Of a stretch of 40,997 nt of DNA, positions 24,504 through 32,962 are shown piece after piece (the stretch's first letter is position 1; each line of letters opens with the position of its first letter). Under the pieces are notes generated by a model. The model was not told the origin of the DNA and did no database searches. It was given only the letters and a program-made list of their open reading frames with translations. The stretch is from positions 1 through 40,997 of the forward strand of contig JBCCQN010000057.1 of the NCBI GenBank assembly GCA_039024315.1, in the 5' to 3' direction. Origin of the DNA: JBCAWW01 sp039024315 (GTDB lineage Bacteria > Bacteroidota > Bacteroidia > J057). The position numbers were made by a program, and so were the translations under genes.

Positions 24504-26669
24504 CTAGCTAGATTCAAGCTCTCCATGACCAATCTTTCGTAAAGCCACTGCTTGGCCACTAAAGGCCATATTGTAGGAAAGATTGCAAAGTCTAGAATGA
24601 TCCATCAATAGATTTACATTCGCTCCCGCCGTCTTATTTGCTACGTTTAGCTGCGTATTTTTAGCATCATGCCCCCAGCCATGAGGGATTGAGATCGTCC
24701 CTTGAATGATATCAGGAGACAGCTCCGCCTCAATTTTGATACTCCCAAATTCATTATACACTTCGACTAATTCTTGATCGCTCACATCAAGCTTTTCTGC
24801 GTCTTCAGGATGCAGTATCACGGTACACTTCCTTGAACCTCCCGCGAGTAATGGCAGATTGTGCATCCAAGAATTATTACTTCTAAGGTGCCTCCTGCCA
24901 ATCAGTTTTAGTGGAAACTTATCATTCCATCTAGGTTCCAATAATTCTATGATCTTCTCATACTCTTTGATAAATCGAGCTGGCGCGATATTGATTTTCT
25001 TATTCTTAGTGAAAAGTCTATCAGGGAAAACAGGTTTGAGTTTTGATATCTCGATACCGCCCGGATGTTGCTTTAGTCGTTTAAGACTCAATCCATGCTG
25101 CTTAAATTTCCTCCCACCCCAAATACCATAGGGTCCTGTTTTTAGGGCAAGATCCAGTTTGGTCTCTGGCTTTAATCTTGACATTATCTGATTTTTCAAG
25201 CGAGCGAGGAGATTGCCGTCAAATAGTCGTCTTTGTAGCTCACCCATAATTTGCCAATCATATCGCTGGTATTCTGCGATTGGCAGGGGGGCGGGGCTAA
25301 ACTTTGCCGTATTTTTGGTAGCTACCATATGCAGGACAAATGAGTAGTGCATCGTTTCAAGCCCTACTGCAGGCGGCAAGATGATGTCAGCGTATTGGGT
25401 GGTTTCATTGATATACATATCTACCGCTACCATAAAATCCAATTTCTGTAGGGCTCTCTCTACTAGGTTGGAGTTTGGGGCCGAACGAGCCAAATTTCCT
25501 GCTATACAAAGTAGGGCTCTAATCTGTCCTTCACTTTCGGTCAATATTTCATCTGCGAGGGTTGCGGTGGGATATTCTCCTACAATCTCATCATATTTGC
25601 CTACTCTGCTTTTATAGCGATACATTTTGGATTCATGAGCCATTAATGACACATAATCGATCGCCGGTAAAGTAAACATCAAGCCTCCTATCTTGTCGAG
25701 ACTGCCAATCAGAATGTTGATTACATTGATCAACCATTGGCACAAGCTGCCATAAGTTTGCGTATTGATGCCTAGCCGACCATAAACCACTGCATTGGGA
25801 TAATGCAATAGGTCGTCTACGATCGTATGGATGTCTCTGGCTTGCATGCCCGTAAATGGGGCAATTTTCTCTACGGTATAGGCTTGGGTAATCCTTTTTA
25901 TGTGATCGATGTTTTCCGTGAAGCTAAGTACTGCAGAAGCTTTAACGGCCTTTCGTCTAAAGATTTCATTGATGATGGCTGATAAAAAAAGTACATCCTT
26001 TTCAGGGACGATAAAGTAGTGCGCTGATGCTTTTTGTGCGGTCTCCGTTTTGCGAGGATCAACCACCACTACCTTACCGCCTTTTTGTTGAATATTTTTA
26101 ATCTTCCCCCTGATATTTGGAGTGGACATAAAGCTACCATTGGAGGCCAGGGGATTCGCGCCTATAATAAGAAAGTAGTGTATGTTTTCTATATCGGGGA
26201 TGGGAGCTAACATCGCATGCCCATACATCATTTGATTGACGACAAACACGGGAACAGAATCAAGGCTATGCGAGGCAAATCTGTTTGTGGTATTAATGGC
26301 ATTGATGGTGTCATATAAATAAAGGGCGGTACCAGTATTGTGGACGGTTGGATTACCCGTATAGGTACCAATGGCATCATTACCATATTGCTTTTTTATC
26401 CGCTTGAAGTTTTTTTCTACCGTATTATATGCCTCCTCCCAAGAGATTTTTTGCCATCCATTTGCCGTTCTTTTTACAGGCTCTTTGAGCCGATTAGGAT
26501 CTTCATACAAATCCTTTAAAGCGACTCCCTTAGGACAAATGTGCCCTCGGCTGTAGAGGTCATCTCGATGTCCTTTGATGCTAATCACCTCCTTGCCTTT
26601 GATTTTTATTTCGAGCCCACACATGGCTTCACAGAGGTGGCAGGTGCGATATTTTATTTCCTCATTCAT
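24504..26669 (-). CDS. Molybdopterin-dependent oxidoreductase (BisC/FdhF-like)
   Basis: 721 aa. The N-terminal [4Fe-4S] motif C10-x2-C13-x3-C17-x27-C45 is complete. The Molybdopterin (PF00384) and C-terminal Molydop_binding (PF01568) parts are seen in IIGANPLASNGSF, VVVDPRKTETA, LPPAVGLETMHY and SIPHGWGHDA. There is no Tat signal, so it is cytoplasmic. The expected Mo ligand region (RFASHSLDS) has no Cys or selenocysteine, so Ser ligation is inferred. The substrate is unknown. It stands alone: no electron-transfer subunit or cofactor-synthesis gene is next to it. Confidence 0.9.
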   Translation of the reverse strand: MNEEIKYRTCHLCEAMCGLEIKIKGKEVISIKGHRDDLYSRGHICPKGVALKDLYEDPNRLKEPVKRTANGWQKISWEEAYNTVEKNFKRIKKQYGNDAIGTYTGNPTVHNTGTALYLYDTINAINTTNRFASHSLDSVPVFVVNQMMYGHAMLAPIPDIENIHYFLIIGANPLASNGSFMSTPNIRGKIKNIQQKGGKVVVVDPRKTETAQKASAHYFIVPEKDVLFLSAIINEIFRRKAVKASAVLSFTENIDHIKRITQAYTVEKIAPFTGMQARDIHTIVDDLLHYPNAVVYGRLGINTQTYGSLCQWLINVINILIGSLDKIGGLMFTLPAIDYVSLMAHESKMYRYKSRVGKYDEIVGEYPTATLADEILTESEGQIRALLCIAGNLARSAPNSNLVERALQKLDFMVAVDMYINETTQYADIILPPAVGLETMHYSFVLHMVATKNTAKFSPAPLPIAEYQRYDWQIMGELQRRLFDGNLLARLKNQIMSRLKPETKLDLALKTGPYGIWGGRKFKQHGLSLKRLKQHPGGIEISKLKPVFPDRLFTKNKKINIAPARFIKEYEKIIELLEPRWNDKFPLKLIGRRHLRSNNSWMHNLPLLAGGSRKCTVILHPEDAEKLDVSDQELVEVYNEFGSIKIEAELSPDIIQGTISIPHGWGHDAKNTQLNVANKTAGANVNLLMDHSRLCNLSYNMAFSGQAVALRKIGHGELESS

Positions 26670-26845
26670 CTTAACTAGTAGCTTGGTAGTCCCTATCTAA
26701 TTCTAAGCAGTAGCAAAAATCTCGATCTCAAACTTGAGCATCGCATTCTTCTTAAGCTAAGGATTTTTTTTGGGTGATTTTCTTTTGATCCTGACTTCTG
26801 GGTTGCCGTTGGTGTCAAGTTCAAGGATTATTTGGGGGTAGGGGA

Positions 26846-26995
26846 CCGCTGCGCGGAACGCTTAAGTACATAGACAATAGTATCCAGTATTAAGACCTCG
26901 GAAAATAGGGCTGTAAGGTCCATCGAGAGCATTTTCTCTGTACTGCATACTTTTTACTCTGTACTCAAAACTAGATTAAGCGTTCTGCAAAGCAG
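26846..26995. repeat. Composite repeat: B, family A copy 6, inverted B
   Basis: Family B forward at 26846-26866 (CCGC-TGC-GCGG AACGCTTAAG), family A copy 6 at 26863-26969 (left and right blocks present, palindromic core deleted), then family B reversed at 26976-26995 (minus strand CTGC-TTT-GCAG AACGCTTAA). The first B unit and A share the TTAAG bases. It occupies most of the divergent gap 26670-27156, which otherwise holds no gene. Confidence 0.82.
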
Positions 26996-27156
26996 AAAAC
27001 TCACCCCAAGACCCTTAGCTTGACGCCAATCGCATCGCCAAGGATAGCAAAACCCAATATAAGGAAAAGCAAGTGCTGCATAGAATTAAGGATAATGAAT
27101 CAATAATTTGCAGATGCTCCCCCTACAAACCTGCATTAAAGAACCCAACAGGCCTA

Positions 27157-28098
27157 ATGAGACATTTTTATTTTTTTTCGCTCCTGTTGCTGCTCCCTCT
27201 TCCGACCCAAGCGGCGGGAATTGACAGCACGCTATACGTCTCCATCGGAGGAATCGAACAATACATAAGCATCAAAGGTAGCCAAGCAAAAGCCCCTCTT
27301 TTACTTTACCTTCACGGTGGCCCTGGCCAAGCTGCTAGCAAAACCGTACAAGCCGTCTTAAGCGTCCTTGAACAAGACTACCGGGTGGTACATTGGGACC
27401 AAAGAAATAGCGGTAAAACTCTCGCCAAAAACATCGATAGTACGACCGTTACTTTGGCCCGAATGCAAAGTGATGCAGAAGCCGTTTTTTTATTTCTACT
27501 GGAGCAGTTTGAGCAGCAAAAATTGACCCTTTTGGCCCACTCTTGGGGCAACGCTTTGGGCTTTTCATTAGCTCAAAAGTACCCTCAACGCATAGCGCAT
27601 TACATAGCTATCAGTCCGGATGTGAACCCTAAAAAAAGTCAGGAAGTAGCCCTCAAAAGACTAAAATCGCATTTCCAGCAACAAAATGATGAAAAAGCCA
27701 TCGCCGAACTCAGCCAAGTAGCGATACCGCATAAGTCTATCTATGAGATGGTGATACAATACAAATGGGAGAGCATCTATAATGGCGAAAAAGTGACGGA
27801 TGAAATGGTGGCCCAGTATATGCCATTTTTTCAGGATTGGGAGGCCAAATGGATGCCGCTTTATCAGGAATTATACGCAAGAGATTTGAGTAAGGAAATC
27901 AAAGCCTTGGATTGTCAGGTTTCATTCTTCTTGGGCCAATCAGATTATACCGCAAACTCACAGCTAGCTGCCAAGTACTACAAAAAATTACAAGCTCCGG
28001 CAAAGAGTATTTATTGGTTTGACTCGGGACACAATATCTTTAATCAAGCGCCAGAAGTGTTGCAAGATCGTTTATTAAAATGTCTAAGCGAAAAATGA
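27157..28098 (+). CDS. Secreted alpha/beta hydrolase (proline iminopeptidase-like)
   Basis: 313 aa from ATG 27157, which starts a signal peptide (MRHFYFFSLLLLLPLP); an in-frame ATG at 27073 would add 28 residues without signal character. Oxyanion motif HGGPGQ at 53-58, nucleophile Ser129 in AHSWGNALG, and C-terminal FDSGHNIF with the catalytic His. The Asp is probably in FLGQSDYTAN. HGGPG is typical of proline iminopeptidase-type hydrolases. Its stop overlaps the next gene's start (ATGA), indicating translational coupling. Confidence 0.88.
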   Translation: MRHFYFFSLLLLLPLPTQAAGIDSTLYVSIGGIEQYISIKGSQAKAPLLLYLHGGPGQAASKTVQAVLSVLEQDYRVVHWDQRNSGKTLAKNIDSTTVTLARMQSDAEAVFLFLLEQFEQQKLTLLAHSWGNALGFSLAQKYPQRIAHYIAISPDVNPKKSQEVALKRLKSHFQQQNDEKAIAELSQVAIPHKSIYEMVIQYKWESIYNGEKVTDEMVAQYMPFFQDWEAKWMPLYQELYARDLSKEIKALDCQVSFFLGQSDYTANSQLAAKYYKKLQAPAKSIYWFDSGHNIFNQAPEVLQDRLLKCLSEK

Positions 28099-29198
28099 AT
28101 ATGAGGTTCCTCTCTGCTTATCCCCCAACGATAGCGTTGCTAATATGCAGTTGGCTCAGCATACCACTCCTGGGTCAAGATGCGCCCAATCCGGCCAACA
28201 AATACCTTGACGCCTACAAACAATATTTGGCGGTCCTTTGTCCTATTCCGGCGGACAGCATACAACATTTTGTCTATTTTTCACGTGATCGGGAAGCCAT
28301 CATTGACCACCCCTTCCTTGATCATCCCCGATTTGTGGGTGCCCAAATCATGTATTCTTGGCGGCAATTAGAACCTCAGAAAGGGAAATACAACTTCTCC
28401 CACATCAAAGAAGATCTCCGCTACTTACGTAAGCATCAGAAGAAGCTATTTATCCAGTTGCAGGATGTTACTTTCGACCCTCGCTACAAGGCAGTTCCCA
28501 ATTACTTATTGGATCCTGCTTACGACGGCGGAGTCTATGAAGAAATCTCCGAGCAAGTTAAGCCCGAAGGCTGGGTCGCCAAAAGGTGGAATGAGGCCGT
28601 ACAGGAGCGCTTTAGATTGCTACTCAATGCCCTAGCTAAGGAGTTTGATGGCAAGATCGAAGGCCTTAACCTACAAGAAACTGCAATCGGGGCCACTGCG
28701 GAAAAAGTACCGGGTTTTTCTGAAAGTAAATACCTAGCAGGGCTTAAGGCCAATATGCGGGCCATGAAAGAAGCTTTTCCCAACTCAACTTGCATGATTT
28801 ACGCCAACTTTATGCCGGGTGAATGGCTCCCTTGGGAGGATAAAGGCTATCTGCAAAGTCTCTACGAATATGGAGAAGAGATCGGAGTGGGTTTGGGATC
28901 CCCTGATTTACTCGTGAGACGCAAAGCTCAACTCAATCATCCTCTCAAGTTTATGCATGAAGGCGAGTTTAGCGTTCCCATTGGCATCGCGGTGCAAGAC
29001 GGGAATTACGTCGCCAAGACAGGTGCCGATCAAGACTATCAGGAGGAAAATGATAGGGGAGAGGACCAGCACAAAAATAAGGTACCTTTATTGCACGCTT
29101 TTGCTCAAGACTTTTTAAAGGTAGATTATATGTTTTGGGTAAATCAGGCCCCTTACTTTGTCGAAGATGTCCTGCCCTGTTTCGACAGTACAAACTGA
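28095..29198 (+). CDS. Secreted TIM-barrel, glycosidase-like protein
   Basis: 367 aa from ATG 28095, whose ATGA overlaps the upstream stop; ATG 28080 and 28101 are alternatives. A signal peptide follows (IALLICSWLSIPLLGQ). The text MYSWRQLEPQKGKYNF is typical of (beta/alpha)8 glycoside hydrolases of the GH42/GH5 type; EGLNLQETAIGA places a Glu where the acid/base often lies, and FMHEGEF may hold the second carboxylate. I cannot name the family. Coupled to the alpha/beta hydrolase, so they may act on one substrate. Convergent with the methyltransferase, 11 bases apart. Confidence 0.75.
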   Translation: MNMRFLSAYPPTIALLICSWLSIPLLGQDAPNPANKYLDAYKQYLAVLCPIPADSIQHFVYFSRDREAIIDHPFLDHPRFVGAQIMYSWRQLEPQKGKYNFSHIKEDLRYLRKHQKKLFIQLQDVTFDPRYKAVPNYLLDPAYDGGVYEEISEQVKPEGWVAKRWNEAVQERFRLLLNALAKEFDGKIEGLNLQETAIGATAEKVPGFSESKYLAGLKANMRAMKEAFPNSTCMIYANFMPGEWLPWEDKGYLQSLYEYGEEIGVGLGSPDLLVRRKAQLNHPLKFMHEGEFSVPIGIAVQDGNYVAKTGADQDYQEENDRGEDQHKNKVPLLHAFAQDFLKVDYMFWVNQAPYFVEDVLPCFDSTN

Positions 29199-29209
29199 TT
29201 ATTTGGCTG

Positions 29210-29986
29210 TTATCTGAGTACAAATACCGGCTGATAGTAGCCAGATTCTTCTGGAAAAAGCCACTCGATTTCAGCAAAGCCCGCTGCGCGGAACGCTTCG
29301 TTCATTTCTTTTCGCCGATAGGCACGATATGTAGCTAATCTTACTTTGGTGTGAAACCTATCTCCTTGTCCCCTAATGATAAAGTGCTTAACCTGATAGA
29401 TGCTAGGACTACTCCATTGCCAAGTTTGAAAACTGATGATTTCTTCCTCCCCTACGATTTTACTCCTTGGACTAGTCGCATTGGCTTGTTCCTGAGCGAT
29501 TTGATCATAATCTCGCATAGAGCCTAGCACAATTCCCTCGGGCTTCATGCTGCTTTTGAGCTTTTTAAGCGCAAAAATCAGCTCGCTCATCTCCAGTAGA
29601 TGAGGGAGAGAGTTATCGCAGCTGATGATCACATCAAATTGCTGGAGAGGGATCTGGGCCATGATGCGTAAATCAGCCTTAGCGAAACTAACATCTAACC
29701 TTCGCTGTGCGGCCTCAGCTTGTGCTCTCTGTATCGCCCGACCACTTAAATCTGTTCCCACAACCTGATACCCCTTTGCCGCCAAACCTAGTGCCTGAGT
29801 CCCTATGCCGCAGCTGCAATCCCAAACCGTTTTGGCCTCGGCACGAGCGTAGCTTTTGATCAACTTATCCAATCCCTCTGCCTGCCGCTTTATAGACCAG
29901 TCCCAATCGGCAAATATCAGATGGTAATCTTCAACGAGAGAATCATAAAAATCTTCAGCCGAGTAATTTTGAGTTTCAGAAGGCAT
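29210..29986 (-). CDS. Class I SAM-dependent methyltransferase
   Basis: 258 aa from ATG 29986 (MPSETQNYSAEDFYDSLVEDYH); an upstream in-frame start at 30079 adds 31 residues unlike the family. Motif I is VWDCSCGIGTQALGLA; VVGTDLSGRAIQRAQ gives the acidic ribose-binding residue and FDVIISCDNSLPHL motif II. The composition resembles glycine/sarcosine N-methyltransferase-like proteins; the substrate is not identifiable. A family B repeat (29281-29298) encodes EAFRAAG near the C-terminus. Confidence 0.85.
   Translation of the reverse strand: MPSETQNYSAEDFYDSLVEDYHLIFADWDWSIKRQAEGLDKLIKSYARAEAKTVWDCSCGIGTQALGLAAKGYQVVGTDLSGRAIQRAQAEAAQRRLDVSFAKADLRIMAQIPLQQFDVIISCDNSLPHLLEMSELIFALKKLKSSMKPEGIVLGSMRDYDQIAQEQANATSPRSKIVGEEEIISFQTWQWSSPSIYQVKHFIIRGQGDRFHTKVRLATYRAYRRKEMNEAFRAAGFAEIEWLFPEESGYYQPVFVLR
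29281..29298 (+). repeat. Family B hairpin inside the methyltransferase gene
   Basis: CCGCTGCGCGGAACGCTT is identical over 18 bases to the intergenic copies at 4612 and 26846. On the minus coding strand it is read as Glu-Ala-Phe-Arg-Ala-Ala-Gly, a phrase that also suits this part of methyltransferases, so either insertion or convergence is possible. Confidence 0.6.
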
Positions 29987-30129
29987 TTTAGAGGGCTTTA
30001 TTGTCTGATTATGGGCAAAAACAATTTTGCATACGTAAACTGAGGGAAGAGGCTGTAAAAAAGATGCAGCTTTTATCACAAAATATCCGTCATTAACGCA
30101 ATAAAACAGACCTGCTTAATTTTTTCATC

Positions 30130-30603
30130 ATGAGCAATTCCTTTAAACTATTGTTAGGCATTTTAGCCCTTCCCTTATTGGTCAGTTGCAATCGCAATCA
30201 AATCCAAGCTGAAAACTCGCTTGAAGGCAATTGGACAGTGGTGGCCATAAACTCTTATTATGGCGATTTTGGCCCCAATACCTTCAATGTCGAAGAAACC
30301 ATCGAAGAGTCCGGCAGTCTAGGCACCTTCAACTTTACCGAAGAGCGCCTCACTTTCAGTTTTACTCGCAACGACACCCTCTTTGCAGCTAGTACTCCTT
30401 GGACTCTCTCGGCAGATAAAGTAAGAGAAGGCTTTTTCAGAGTTCCTGCTTTCGCTCTATCTATTGAGAACAGCTTCGATTTTGACGTTCAATTTGAAAA
30501 CGAAACCAAAAATGCCGAGCGCGATGCTGATAATGTCCGTTTTGTGAGCAATCTTGAAGAAGACTCAGCTGTATATATTGAGATGAGCTTGGAAAAAAAC
30601 TAG
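30130..30603 (+). CDS. Lipocalin-like lipoprotein
   Basis: 157 aa with lipobox LPLLVSC (Cys20). The mature N-terminus LEGNWTVVAINS is the pattern seen at the start of lipocalin-like and META-type small beta-barrel domains in Bacteroidota lipoproteins. The rest is acidic and beta-rich (FNFTEERLTFSFTRNDTLF, then WTLSADKV). Function unknown. Convergent with the transglutaminase-like gene, only one base apart. Confidence 0.7.
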   Translation: MSNSFKLLLGILALPLLVSCNRNQIQAENSLEGNWTVVAINSYYGDFGPNTFNVEETIEESGSLGTFNFTEERLTFSFTRNDTLFAASTPWTLSADKVREGFFRVPAFALSIENSFDFDVQFENETKNAERDADNVRFVSNLEEDSAVYIEMSLEKN

Positions 30604-30604
30604 C

Positions 30605-31600
30605 CTATCTTAGGCTGTAATAGTAATGAAAGACTACCGACTGACCGAGGTAAAAACTCACGTAGTATTCCCCTGCTTCTTCTAGCTCAAAGTTTACGTA
30701 ATATTCACCTTGCTCTTCGCCGGGCTCCAATTGAAGCTTGACGATTTCGCTATTCTTTTCATTGTATTCGCGAGCCTTCAAATAGTCTGATTTTTTAGCC
30801 ACTTGCATCGTGATCCAGAGAGGCTTCTGTCCTTCCTTCAGCTGATAAGAAAATTTTAGCTTTTGTTTGTGGCTCAGGGTTACAATGCCGTTGAGAGGAT
30901 GAAAAGATTGTATCGGATTGTCCTCTCCATGTATTCTCACCACTGGTGAGCGGACAAATTGGGTATAGGTTTTAGGCTCTGGGAGCAATTGCCATTTAGC
31001 CTCTCGAGGAAAGTGATTGATTACTAGTGAAGCTGGGTTCGCGATGAAATAATGCGCATTAAAAGCTCTGGTATATACCTTTACCCGATCGTCAGTATAG
31101 CCGCTGGCCCAAGTTGGGTCGCTAAGGTACCATTGCTCATTTAGCTTAACTCGATTCCAAGCATGAGATTGGCCAGTTCTATTAGCCAAAGTATGCCAGC
31201 TCCCCCTTACTTTTCCAATGACGACTTCGCATTCGATATTCATGCGATCACAAATTGCCTTCAATAGATTGGCATACCCGCCACAAATACCCGCTGTATC
31301 CGCAATCGTTCTTCGCCAACTTTGGTCCTTTTTGTACTTGTCAGGCTTGTGATAATCTACGCAATCATACTTGATATTGTAAGCCACCCAAAAAAAGGCC
31401 GCTCTAAAATTGAGGTGCTTCTCATCAAAAACGGCCAGTTTGTCCACTAAGGCATAAATATCAGATTCATAGGTTTGCGATAGCTTAATAACATGTTGAT
31501 CGACCTTACTGTAATCAATGCTCCCTAGGTCTTGTTGGCCCCAAAGACAGGCCGCTGCCAATTGAAAAATAATAAAAGTGAAAGCTACTTTGTGATTCAT
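30605..31600 (-). CDS. Secreted transglutaminase-like protein
   Basis: 331 aa from ATG 31600, starting the signal peptide MNHKVAFTFIIFQLAAACLWGQ; ATG 31612 and 31699 are in frame upstream but less likely. A Transglut_core (PF01841) triad is visible: Cys106 in GICGGYANLLKAIC, His146 in GQSHAWNRVKL and Asp161 in YLSDPTWASG. The C-terminal ~110 residues are beta-rich. In bacteria such proteins usually act as cysteine peptidases; exported location predicted. The stop sits one base from the convergent lipoprotein gene. Confidence 0.88.
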   Translation of the reverse strand: MNHKVAFTFIIFQLAAACLWGQQDLGSIDYSKVDQHVIKLSQTYESDIYALVDKLAVFDEKHLNFRAAFFWVAYNIKYDCVDYHKPDKYKKDQSWRRTIADTAGICGGYANLLKAICDRMNIECEVVIGKVRGSWHTLANRTGQSHAWNRVKLNEQWYLSDPTWASGYTDDRVKVYTRAFNAHYFIANPASLVINHFPREAKWQLLPEPKTYTQFVRSPVVRIHGEDNPIQSFHPLNGIVTLSHKQKLKFSYQLKEGQKPLWITMQVAKKSDYLKAREYNEKNSEIVKLQLEPGEEQGEYYVNFELEEAGEYYVSFYLGQSVVFHYYYSLR

Positions 31601-31653
31601 ATTGTGTTGCATTTTTACTCTAGATACAAGCAAGTATTTTATTCCACAAATTA

Positions 31654-31785
31654 TTCTGTGCCTCCACCTTTCTGTGTCCCATTCCTCTCTGATACCCACT
31701 GCTTCGCAGAACGCTCAGTTCCTCTGTGCCTCTTTTTCTCTGTGTTCCATTTCTTTACAATACCCACTGCTTCGCAGAACGCTTA
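31654..31785 (+). repeat. Two tandem ~66-bp units each ending in a family B hairpin
   Basis: Unit 1 (31654-31717) and unit 2 (31719-31785) share CTGTGCCTC, CTGTGTYCCATT, ATACCCA and the family B hairpin CTGC-TTC-GCAG AACGCT (hairpins at 31699-31717 and 31767-31785). The same order, CTCTGTGCCTC then CTCTGTTTTCC, recurs at 24259-24290. The units fill the divergent gap between the transglutaminase and DUF2007 genes. Confidence 0.75.
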
Positions 31786-31882
31786 TGCTTCAAGCCAATA
31801 GCTCCTCAAACAAAGAAAATCCCCCATCCATATTGCAACCTTTGCCTCCCAAACGTCATCTTTAAAACAAAGCTCAAATACT

Positions 31883-32233
31883 ATGGATAATCCCTCCCTT
31901 AAAGAACTGGTTCGCATTGCAGATCCAATCAAAGCAGAGATGTTACGTTCTGTCTTAGCCAACGAAGGCATAGAGAGTGTCCTATTTGAAGGTATGATTT
32001 CCCAAATTACCCCTCATCATACAGTAGGGCAGGGAGGCGCTCGCCTGATGGTATCCAATATGCATCACGCCCAAGCCAAGGCTATCGTCGAACAGGCCCT
32101 CGGGCTTGAAGCTTGGATGAATGATGACACTGCCCCACAAAGCGCTAGAAGCATGAACCTCGCTTTTGGTATTTTACTCGGCACTTTGGTGCTGGCCGCG
32201 CTCGGAGCTTTACTCTTTGGCGGTATCGCCTGA
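31883..32233 (+). CDS. DUF2007 domain membrane protein
   Basis: 116 aa. The first ~70 residues (LKELVRIADPIKAEMLRSVLANEGIESVLFEG, then GGARLMVSNMHHAQAKAIVEQ) match the DUF2007 'putative signal transducing protein' fold, a ferredoxin-like domain. The C-terminus has one hydrophobic span (LAFGILLGTLVLAALGALLFGG), a C-tail anchor. Function unknown. A good terminator follows at 32300. Confidence 0.85.
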   Translation: MDNPSLKELVRIADPIKAEMLRSVLANEGIESVLFEGMISQITPHHTVGQGGARLMVSNMHHAQAKAIVEQALGLEAWMNDDTAPQSARSMNLAFGILLGTLVLAALGALLFGGIA

Positions 32234-32299
32234 GCAATAGGCTTTAGCCCCTAATCCGAACTGGTGCCCTAGATTCAATACTTCAAAACTTAATCATAA

Positions 32300-32351
32300 G
32301 CCCCAATGCCCCTCACTAGTAAAAGTGGCGGTCGTTGGGGATTTCTTTTTT
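32300..32351 (+). terminator. Rho-independent terminator after the DUF2007 gene
   Basis: CCCCAA (32301-32306) pairs with TTGGGG (32335-32340), with further pairing inside (GCC/GGC and CACT/AGTG), followed directly by ATTTCTTTTTT. The structure is 67 bases downstream of the stop codon on the same strand. Confidence 0.78.
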
Positions 32352-32357
32352 GCGCTC

Positions 32358-32735
32358 TGAAAAGTAGAAAGTATTCGAAGGACTTAACTTTTCTTTCCTT
32401 TCCGCAGGAGTAATGGTTTTACAAAGCGAGCGCTTTGTTCCCCTCTGGAGGGGGATTCAGAAGGAAAAAAGAAGGCTGCAAAACGAGAATTAGCGTTCTC
32501 CGAAGGGAAAAATCCACTCAAAACTGCTCGGCTTGACGCCTAAAAGAAAGCTTGCGGGAGCGCGGACCGAAAATAAGCGTTCTGCAAAGCAGAAAATCCC
32601 CCAATAAGCCCTCATATGATGCCTCTAGATAGCTATCGCCCAATAATTGACCCCCAAGAAAATGACTCCTATGACTCATAAAGTCTGATTTTTAAACCTC
32701 TTTGTCCTGAATACTTTTGTCTTAACCCCCCAAAT
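32358..32735. repeat. Palindrome cluster in a 729-base gene-free gap
   Basis: The gap 32234-32962 has no gene. After the terminator it holds, in order: a block like the right end of family A reversed (AAGTAGAAAGTATTCG, about 32365); the palindrome ACAAAGCG-AG-CGCTTTGT (32421-32438); the hairpin CCCCTC-TG-GAGGGG (32440-32453); a degenerate family B unit (32490-32508); a good family B unit reversed (32574-32592); and a block like the family A left end reversed (GAATACTTTTGTCTTAA, ending about 32727). It may be a family A copy split by other repeats. Confidence 0.55.
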
Positions 32736-32791
32736 TGTGTTAAGCGCAGAATAAAGAATTTATTTTATGTAAGATATATTATTATTTTTGG

Positions 32792-32799
32792 TATATTTG
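32792..32799 (+). promoter_or_regulatory. Candidate Bacteroidota -7 box (TATATTTG)
   Basis: TATATTTG fits the TAnnTTTG -7 consensus of Bacteroidota housekeeping promoters, in an AT-rich stretch 164 bases before the T9SS protein gene. No TTTG -33 box is seen at the right spacing, so support is partial. Confidence 0.35.
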
Positions 32800-32962
32800 T
32801 GTAAATGAACCAATCCTCCTGCGCTAAGAAAGCATTAGGTTTTGGGTAATTTTAGTTAAATTAGTGTCCGCATTAAGGCCAATTGCTACTTACCCACACT
32901 CTTTGAATCAAAACCAAGTTCTTAGATTTTTGCTTTTCCTGCTTTAAAAACACTCGTAAGTT

